In this document: in pieces, positions 1-5,809 of the stretch | How the letters are laid out: the number at the start of each line of letters is the position of its first letter | Numbering within the stretch: position 1 is the stretch's first letter | IMG/VR virus record: IMGVR_UViG_3300047273_000102 | Span: 1 to 24,614 of that record | Reading direction: 5' to 3' (one strand) | Source: a virus | DNA length: 24,614 nt | The notes under the pieces: generated by a model | The model's database searches: none | What the model was told of the DNA's origin: nothing | Seen by the model: only the letters and a program-made list of their open reading frames with translations | Program-made: the position numbers and the translations under genes

Positions 1-69
1 GCGATGACCTGGACTGGCGCCACTGCGGCCAGACAGCTCAACGGCTGCGGCGTCTACCAGGTTGCCTAA
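1..69 (+). CDS. C-terminal end of a probable major capsid protein (partial)
   Basis: The first 22 codons are the tail end of a frame that enters from outside the window and stops at TAA 67-69. The visible peptide ends in CGVYQVA. So short a piece cannot identify the protein. The capsid assignment is an inference from position: a hairpin terminator follows at once, and then come adaptor and nozzle genes. This is the T7 order of gene 10, T-phi, gene 11, gene 12. In other podoviruses a scaffold or head decoration gene could also sit here. Confidence 0.5.
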   Translation, partial: AMTWTGATAARQLNGCGVYQVA

Positions 70-91
70 AAGGTAGCCTAAGAAAAACAGG

Positions 92-122
92 GGGCCTAGG
101 CTTGACAGCTTAGGCCCTTTTT
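92..122 (+). terminator. Rho-independent terminator between capsid end and next gene
   Basis: A 10-base-pair stem (92-101 with 108-117, one G-T pair, otherwise complementary) closes a six-base loop and is followed by a run of five T at 118-122. This is a textbook intrinsic terminator. The next start codon is only 17 bases beyond the T-run, with no room for a promoter between. Transcription of the downstream structural genes must therefore read through it, as at T7 T-phi after the capsid gene. It probably lowers the level of the tail genes relative to capsid. Confidence 0.8.
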
Positions 123-138
123 GTATATTAATGACTCT

Positions 139-468
139 ATGGAACTAGCAAGAATATCTGTCACGCTGTCTGGCGACCTCGGTAACGTTGTCTACAAGAA
201 CGGCATCACCGCCCCCGAAGCCTCTGTCCTCCGCGCAATGCACGGCAAGGGCTCCGTGTCCGTTGTCTATATCGAAAGTATGGACAAGCGCTCGCACGAT
301 AGTGAACTTTCACGACTCATCACCAATTACCCCAAGGATGTCGTCACCAAGCTTTGGCCCGGCGAAAGCCCGAGACTGCCTGTTCGTTTTTCGGACATCG
401 GCCTTGCCGAACCCGAACTCGCGGTTCGTCCACTTGCGTCAACCGAGAAGGACAAGGAGTCTAAGTAA
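139..468 (+). CDS. Small phage protein between capsid and adaptor genes, function unknown
   Basis: This encodes a protein of about 109 residues starting MELARISVTLSG. The same frame is open upstream to a TTG at 121, but that codon lies in the terminator T-run, so ATG 139 is preferred. No Shine-Dalgarno sequence is visible before it. The segment around GITAPEASVLRAMHG looks like a conserved core I associate with small proteins found near capsid genes in podoviruses, without a known role. No membrane segment, signal peptide or catalytic motif is seen. Five of its seven arginines use CGN codons, and isoleucine is mostly ATC, unlike the genes that follow. Its stop overlaps the next start by one base (TAATG). 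It may be a minor virion or assembly protein, but that is only inferred from position. Confidence 0.75.
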   Translation: MELARISVTLSGDLGNVVYKNGITAPEASVLRAMHGKGSVSVVYIESMDKRSHDSELSRLITNYPKDVVTKLWPGESPRLPVRFSDIGLAEPELAVRPLASTEKDKESK

Positions 469-1160
469 TGGCTAGGAATAGGACGCTTTCTGAGTTGAGA
501 GACCAGCTTCGCGCCGAAATTGGTGCGTCGCCTAGCGTCGCTATGGGAGTCAACGCGGTTCCTCAGATGAACCACATGCTAAACAGAGTGCAGGAGCGAC
601 TCTGGCTTGACTACGATTGGCCGTTTCTTTGGACTGAAACAGACATCCAGTCTGTGGATGGCGTCCGTTACTACAACATACCAAACACAGTAAACGGAGA
701 CCGAATCCGCAAGGTGATGGTCAACTGGAACGACTACTGGTACGCGTGCGAAAGCGGTATTGGTCCGGCTCACTACAACATCGTCAACAGCGAAATCGGC
801 CAGAAGGAAGATAACGTTAGAAGGTGGAGAATAGCGGCAAACAACACGCAGATTGAAGTCTGGCCTATACCGGAAAGCGACCTACAGAAGTTCAGACTCT
901 TCGCGTATATGAATTGCCCAAGAATGGTTTCAGATTCAGACAGAGCGTTGCTTGACGACAATCTTATCGTGCTGTACACAGCCGCAGAAATGCTCGCCTC
1001 ACTGAAGGACGAGGGCTCTGCAATCAAGTACGACCAAGCCAAGATTCATTTTACGAAACTAAAGGCTCTCGCCTCAAAGGGTGGAAACTTTGTGATGGGT
1101 GGCGAGGATGTGAATCCGGAACCGAGAAAACTGTGGGGCAGATGGAAGGAAAATAACTAA
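468..1160 (+). CDS. Head-to-tail adaptor (tail tubular protein A, T7 gp11-like)
   Basis: This 230-residue protein fits the adaptor that forms a ring between the portal and the nozzle of podovirus tails (T7 gp11 is 196 residues). The helical N-terminal part with LRDQLRAEIG, then QMNHMLNRVQERLWLDYDWPFL, is the style typical of this family: an N-terminal helix, a helix carrying RVQERLW, and a tryptophan-rich turn. A beta-rich middle follows (YYNIP, IEVWPIP) and then a helical C-terminal part. The start has a good ribosome binding site, AAGGAG at 454-459 with eight bases of spacing. It overlaps the preceding stop by one base, and its own stop overlaps the nozzle start in the same way. The neighbouring nozzle gene strongly supports the call. 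Arginine codons are mixed, intermediate between the first small gene and the late block. Confidence 0.82.
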   Translation: MARNRTLSELRDQLRAEIGASPSVAMGVNAVPQMNHMLNRVQERLWLDYDWPFLWTETDIQSVDGVRYYNIPNTVNGDRIRKVMVNWNDYWYACESGIGPAHYNIVNSEIGQKEDNVRRWRIAANNTQIEVWPIPESDLQKFRLFAYMNCPRMVSDSDRALLDDNLIVLYTAAEMLASLKDEGSAIKYDQAKIHFTKLKALASKGGNFVMGGEDVNPEPRKLWGRWKENN

Positions 1161-3886
1161 TGCCATATCTTCTCGTCCAGGACTTCAAGCTAGGCCTTGA
1201 CTCACGAAGAAACGAATTAACGTCTCCCGCGGGAGCGCTAATGGTGTGCTCAAACGCGCACATATCAAGGGGCGGCGAAGTCGAGAAGCGCCATTGCTTT
1301 GAAACGATAGCTGAAGTTGGCGAAGATTTTCACGGGATTGAATCGACGGCGGACGGACTTTTTGTTTTTGCTTTATTGTCTGACGTAACAGAGCCAGTTG
1401 CCACGCTTTTAAAGTCTGCTGGAATAAGCATACAGGCAGTATCTCATCCTTACAACAATGACTGGGTCTTAGATAAAGTTGTTTGGTCAACTGTTTTTGA
1501 CGGAAAGATATTTTCAATAATTAAGTTTAGACACACAATAGAAACGTCACAAACAGAAACGTATTGCTACTACGACGAGCAAAAAGAAAAACACTTACTT
1601 GGCCCAACTAGAATATACAAGCCAACTATAATAAAAGACCTTTACAAAGGTATGGTTGGAAACGGAAGAACTGCACCGACCTACACGGCTGCATCTGTTG
1701 CGCTTGAGTTGTACAACTTCTTAAAGCTGGACGAAAATTTCTCAGCAAGCACAATAGGGACGGGAGCCGACGCAAACAGAATAACAGTCATAGGAAAGTC
1801 GGAAAAATCATTTAACCTTGAGGCCAGAAGGATGACCAACCTGGTTCAGTACACAAATGCAACAGAAACACTGGTGAGTACCTTTAGGACTCAAGAGAGC
1901 GTTGTTGGCTCACTTCCGGTCGGCGCGTTTACTAAGTTTGGAATAACTGGAGGTGCGGCTGGTGCTGCAGTGGCGTACGGAGTAGGGAGAGCGGCCTATG
2001 GGTACATAGCTCCGATGAAGGTGTCTCAAGTCATTGTAAATGACGTAGACATAGCGTTTGTTCCAATTAATTCGTTTATAACAATAAACGACAATGACAT
2101 CCCATACCTTCTTGGCACAGAGATAATGGCTGGAGCCATAGCTAAATTCATAAACGCAAACACGCCAGCAACTGGATATTCTGCGGTGCCTGGACATGAT
2201 GGAGATTGGTATGGATGGAATACGTGCGGATTCATAAGCTTATACATATCTTCTCCAGCTGTAAATTCAATAGATTACAACGGAGACGAAGTGTGGTTTG
2301 AGCTTGATAATACCTTTAGCGAGTGCTACGCGTTTGCCCATTCACATAGAAGTGGTGGTTCGTTTTTAATTGGCGGGACAGCAATGGTAAGCAATAAAAG
2401 CAAGACTGGGGCTGTAGCTACAAATCCAGAAGGTACATTTAAGCTGATGAGATTGACGGCTCCATTTGCAGGTGGTTCCAGGAATTCAATATCTAGTATA
2501 AAAATAGACAGCCTTGAAATACTTGGGGTTGAAAAGTTTTGGCTAACATCAAACGGGCAGCTAATGCAAGACGTTGCGGACCAGATAAATTCATTTCAAA
2601 ACGTGTATGACGCCTCGGTGCAAGAAAGCATGATTAACATAAAGCACGTTGCTGGCGGTTCACCTCAGAACGGAAAGCAAATGGTTGTTGTTAAAAATGG
2701 TAGCGTAACAGTAAGTACATTTAGCGTCCTAACTGGGGGTGTTAGCTCAGAAGGAGCACTGCCTCAAAAGAATACGATAATTATAGGAGCCTCAGCCAGT
2801 GAGCCGGTCGGCAAGGGTACAAGGTTTGAAATAAACACAAAATACGCCGACGACTTAATATACAAAACTCATTGCGCGTCTGACATAACCGGGATAATCC
2901 CAACGTTTGCACTCGTCTTTAAATCAAAGATGCACATGACCGCTGGGGCTTCCGTGTTCTTCTCTGCCCTCAATGACCCAATGGACTGGGACCCACAAAT
3001 GGCGGGGGCCGGGTATGTTAACTTCTCCGAGAACTTCTCAACGAAGTATGACATAGTCTCTATAGCTCCGTACAAGGCACAGCTTGCCGTTTTTGGACAG
3101 AACAACATTCAAATATGGGGATGGGACCCGAACCCGGAACTCAATTCCCAGCAACAGGTGTTAGCCAATACCGGAGCAATAGCCGCGGGTTCTATAGCCC
3201 AGCTTGGAGACATAGACGTTTTCTATGTGTCATCGAGCGGCATTAGGTCTCTAAAGGCAAGAGATGCCACGGACAGCGCAATGTCTTCTGACGTGGGAAC
3301 CCAGATAGATACTCTTATAGAAAGTGAAATAGAAATAGACGGACCGGACTATCAAGTATCATCGCTCATTGAACCCAATAGCGGTAGATACATGATGAGC
3401 ATTAATGACAAGATATACGTCCTGTCTCAGTTTACAGGCTCGCAGATACAGTCATGGAGTACGTATGAGCCCGGATTTGGAAACATTGAAAAGATGGTTT
3501 CTAACAATACTGACGTGTACATGCGATGTGAATCCGGGAAGATATACATCCTGTCTAGGACAAACTACACATCGTTTGAAGACCCAAATGTGACTACAGT
3601 TCAGATGCCATACCTTGACGGAGAAAAGCCAGCTCACACAAAGACATTCACTGGCGTTGATGCCACAATAACGGGCTCATGGCAGGTTTTTGCCGGGACA
3701 AACACTTCAAACACGCTAGTAAGAGAGCTTATAGCTACTATAAATAGTCCTACATTTGAGATAGGACGGATTCCTTTGGTTGGACTAGGGACGCATATGG
3801 GGGTACTAATGATATCTCCTGCATCAAACCAGCCAGCAACTATAGCAAACTTAATGATTCACTATAGATTGGATAAAGCAGACTAA
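1160..3886 (+). CDS. Tail nozzle protein (tail tubular protein B, T7 gp12-like)
   Basis: This 908-residue protein is somewhat longer than T7 gp12 (794). The N-terminus, with GLDSRRNELTSPAGAL followed by AHISRGGEVEKRHCF, matches the characteristic opening of podovirus nozzle proteins, where the chain starts by stating a '(G)LDxR...pAG...nAhI.rGGeiekR' pattern. The later part (about residues 590-720), containing FFSALNDPMDWDP, LAVFGQNNIQIW and DVFYVSSSGIRSL, looks like the beta-propeller of the nozzle. A Gly/Ala-rich stretch at residues 261-284 is unusual in an otherwise beta-rich protein. The start has AAGGA at 1146-1150. Of its 24 arginines, 20 use AGA or AGG, and ATA is common. The role is the distal channel through which DNA and internal proteins leave the particle. 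Confidence 0.85.
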   Translation: MPYLLVQDFKLGLDSRRNELTSPAGALMVCSNAHISRGGEVEKRHCFETIAEVGEDFHGIESTADGLFVFALLSDVTEPVATLLKSAGISIQAVSHPYNNDWVLDKVVWSTVFDGKIFSIIKFRHTIETSQTETYCYYDEQKEKHLLGPTRIYKPTIIKDLYKGMVGNGRTAPTYTAASVALELYNFLKLDENFSASTIGTGADANRITVIGKSEKSFNLEARRMTNLVQYTNATETLVSTFRTQESVVGSLPVGAFTKFGITGGAAGAAVAYGVGRAAYGYIAPMKVSQVIVNDVDIAFVPINSFITINDNDIPYLLGTEIMAGAIAKFINANTPATGYSAVPGHDGDWYGWNTCGFISLYISSPAVNSIDYNGDEVWFELDNTFSECYAFAHSHRSGGSFLIGGTAMVSNKSKTGAVATNPEGTFKLMRLTAPFAGGSRNSISSIKIDSLEILGVEKFWLTSNGQLMQDVADQINSFQNVYDASVQESMINIKHVAGGSPQNGKQMVVVKNGSVTVSTFSVLTGGVSSEGALPQKNTIIIGASASEPVGKGTRFEINTKYADDLIYKTHCASDITGIIPTFALVFKSKMHMTAGASVFFSALNDPMDWDPQMAGAGYVNFSENFSTKYDIVSIAPYKAQLAVFGQNNIQIWGWDPNPELNSQQQVLANTGAIAAGSIAQLGDIDVFYVSSSGIRSLKARDATDSAMSSDVGTQIDTLIESEIEIDGPDYQVSSLIEPNSGRYMMSINDKIYVLSQFTGSQIQSWSTYEPGFGNIEKMVSNNTDVYMRCESGKIYILSRTNYTSFEDPNVTTVQMPYLDGEKPAHTKTFTGVDATITGSWQVFAGTNTSNTLVRELIATINSPTFEIGRIPLVGLGTHMGVLMISPASNQPATIANLMIHYRLDKAD

Positions 3887-3889
3887 TTT

Positions 3890-4264
3890 ATGTTTCCATC
3901 ATTCCACCTCATAGATTCGGAAGAAAAGCTCAATGAAGTAATAGAAGCGGCCAGAGAGGACAATCACAATGTCCCTCTGATGCCGAACTATTATTGTATG
4001 AAAGACGGAGAGATATGTGGCTGTTTTACATTTTGGCCTGGAAATAGGGGCGTCTGCCACATAGCGATATGGGCACATTCAAAGAAGATGAGTGCAAGAG
4101 ACAGCCTTGTGGCGCTTGCAATAGTAGAGAACTTCTGTAGAATGTCTGGATACGACTACATATACATGCCGTGTTCCGAGTCTAGCCCGTACTGGAACTA
4201 CATGGATAAGTTTGGATTTCAACAAATGACATCACCTCAACCTTACTTTTTGAAAAAGATATGA
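3890..4264 (+). CDS. Small GNAT-like protein in the gp13 (internal virion protein A) position
   Basis: This 124-residue protein begins three bases after the nozzle stop. No Shine-Dalgarno sequence is apparent, so reinitiation is likely. Residues 55-110 have the layout of a GNAT fold: a beta strand (CHIAIWA), a helix (ARDSLVALAIVENFCRMSG), a strand (YDYIYMP), then SPYWNYMDKFGF, which resembles the usual 'y.k.GF' end. The acetyl-CoA loop (R/Q-x-x-G-x-G/A) is not visible. The segment KKMSARDSL stands in its place, so catalytic activity is doubtful. T7 gp13 is a 138-residue protein in the same gene position, needed for assembly of the internal core. An active acetyltransferase remains possible. 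Confidence 0.65.
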   Translation: MFPSFHLIDSEEKLNEVIEAAREDNHNVPLMPNYYCMKDGEICGCFTFWPGNRGVCHIAIWAHSKKMSARDSLVALAIVENFCRMSGYDYIYMPCSESSPYWNYMDKFGFQQMTSPQPYFLKKI

Positions 4265-4277
4265 AAGGAATATACTA

Positions 4278-4874
4278 ATGTGCGGCGGTGGTGATGGTGG
4301 CGCAGCCGAATCTCGCCAGATGGAAATAGACAGACAGAACCGCGTAAAGGAGGGTATTTCTGCGGTTAATAATGCCTTTAGGGGATTCGATGACAATTTT
4401 TACGCCAAGCAAAAGAACACTTATTCACAGTGGGCAAGGCCGCAAGTTAGCAGACAGTACAACCAGGCACTGGACCAACTTAAGTACGGAATGGCAAGAA
4501 CGGGCCTTGGCTCCTCTTCAGCTGGCGCAAAGGCTAAGGCTGACCTAACCTATGAACTTGGGCAGCAGACCCAGGGCATTGAACAGGCTGCTACGGATTA
4601 CGAACAGAAATCAAGACAGACAGTTGAAATGGCAAGAGGAGACCTAATAGGTCAAGCCGTGTCTACCACTGACCCGCTGGCTGCAGCAAACTCATCTTTG
4701 TCGCGCGCTAACTCGATGGCGTCCGGACCGGCCTACACTCCTGTCGGTGCTTTATTCCAGGCCGCAAGTCCTATAGTCGTCAACAACATGAAACTTCAGC
4801 AGTTCAACCCCAATCTTGGGATGAACATGGGCTGGAACAATAACAAAACCTCAAGCGGAAAAGTTGTAACATAA
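4278..4874 (+). CDS. Internal virion protein B-like (T7 gp14-like)
   Basis: This 198-residue protein starts MCGGGDGG and is then helical and rich in Gln, Ala and Arg, with little hydrophobic core. It matches T7 gp14 in length (196) and place, and T7 gp14 also begins Met-Cys. In T7, gp14 leaves the particle first and forms a pore in the outer membrane, and the family is low in sequence similarity. The repeated small residues around GMARTGLGSSSAGAKAKADL suggest a packed helical bundle. The start has AAGGA at 4265-4269 with eight bases of spacing. The stop overlaps the next gene's start as TAATG. The name rests on context plus the MC opening. No enzymatic motif is seen. Confidence 0.62.
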   Translation: MCGGGDGGAAESRQMEIDRQNRVKEGISAVNNAFRGFDDNFYAKQKNTYSQWARPQVSRQYNQALDQLKYGMARTGLGSSSAGAKAKADLTYELGQQTQGIEQAATDYEQKSRQTVEMARGDLIGQAVSTTDPLAAANSSLSRANSMASGPAYTPVGALFQAASPIVVNNMKLQQFNPNLGMNMGWNNNKTSSGKVVT

Positions 4875-5809
4875 TGTGTGACCCAGTAACAACGTCATTA
4901 ATGATAGCCAGCGCAGGTGCTTCCTACGCCGGCAACAGAAAGGCACAAAAGGCAATGGAAGGCACTGTAGCCGAAGAATCAGCAAGACAGCGTAGGTTCA
5001 GAGACCAGCAAAAAGGCGTACTAGACCAGTCAACCGCTTCACGCTCTTCCGGTAAAACACAGGAAGAGATGGCCCTTGATGCTGCAAAAGCAAACACAGA
5101 AGCCGATGCTGCAGCAGCCGCAAGCACTGCTGGGGCTACTGACGCTCCTTCTGGCGTGGCCCCGTCTGCGGCGGCGTCACAAAATGTCACAGATTCATAC
5201 TCAAGAGAGTCCGGAAGAGCACAGGCAAAAAGCAAAGAAGACAGCACGAGAAGTGCAGCCCTCAATGCGTTCAGTAATGTAATGACTGCACAGCAGCTTA
5301 ACAATTCAAAGTACGCTCAAGATTCAGCTGTTCTGGCAAATATGTCACAAGGTTCACTTGGTGTATTGCCGCATGAGCTGCAAGCTGCGTCTAAGGCTGG
5401 CGATGGGTACAAGACGCTAAGCCAAGTTCTGTCACTTGCGTCAATCTATAGCGGTTACCAAGCTGGCATAGGCAAGCCTCTCGGTCCTGCTTCGTGGGGC
5501 GAGTTGTTTAACCCAGAGGTTGCAGCTAACGCGGGCGCTGCCGCTCCAACATTTTCCACACCAGATGTGCCCCAGTACGCCGCAACCCCAGCCGCAACTA
5601 GCCCAAGCAGCCTAAATGTAATAGGTCCTCCCGCACCTCCGGCAACCATAAATCACGCTTATACCACGTTCCCGCAAAGTGGAATTGGCCCTCCCCATTT
5701 CAACATGCCAAAGGCAATGCAAGGTGGATATGTTAATGCAACAGGTCAATATGTCGGCGGCATCAAGGGAATAAATGCAAATCTAACACAAGGAATCAAA
5801 GTACGATAA
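4874..5809 (+). CDS. Second Met-Cys internal virion protein candidate, Ala-rich
   Basis: This 311-residue protein starts MCDPVTTSLMIASAGASYAG, an opening common among podovirus internal virion proteins. A mildly hydrophobic Ala/Gly segment (residues 7-19) is followed by a charged, probably helical part (to about 150) rich in Ala, Ser, Lys and Glu. A Pro/Ala/Thr-rich C-terminal third follows from about 215, with several Pro-Pro and Ala-Pro pairs, probably extended. It is the second gene in a row to start with Met-Cys, so either this or the previous gene may be the true gp14 equivalent. The ribosome binding site is weak (GGAAAAG about 10 bases upstream) and the start overlaps the preceding stop, so coupled translation is likely. 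Confidence 0.6.
   Translation: MCDPVTTSLMIASAGASYAGNRKAQKAMEGTVAEESARQRRFRDQQKGVLDQSTASRSSGKTQEEMALDAAKANTEADAAAAASTAGATDAPSGVAPSAAASQNVTDSYSRESGRAQAKSKEDSTRSAALNAFSNVMTAQQLNNSKYAQDSAVLANMSQGSLGVLPHELQAASKAGDGYKTLSQVLSLASIYSGYQAGIGKPLGPASWGELFNPEVAANAGAAAPTFSTPDVPQYAATPAATSPSSLNVIGPPAPPATINHAYTTFPQSGIGPPHFNMPKAMQGGYVNATGQYVGGIKGINANLTQGIKVR

Noticed and set aside
4278-4310. Met-Cys openings as lipoprotein signals
   Set aside because: There is no hydrophobic signal stretch before the cysteine, so normal lipoprotein processing is not possible.
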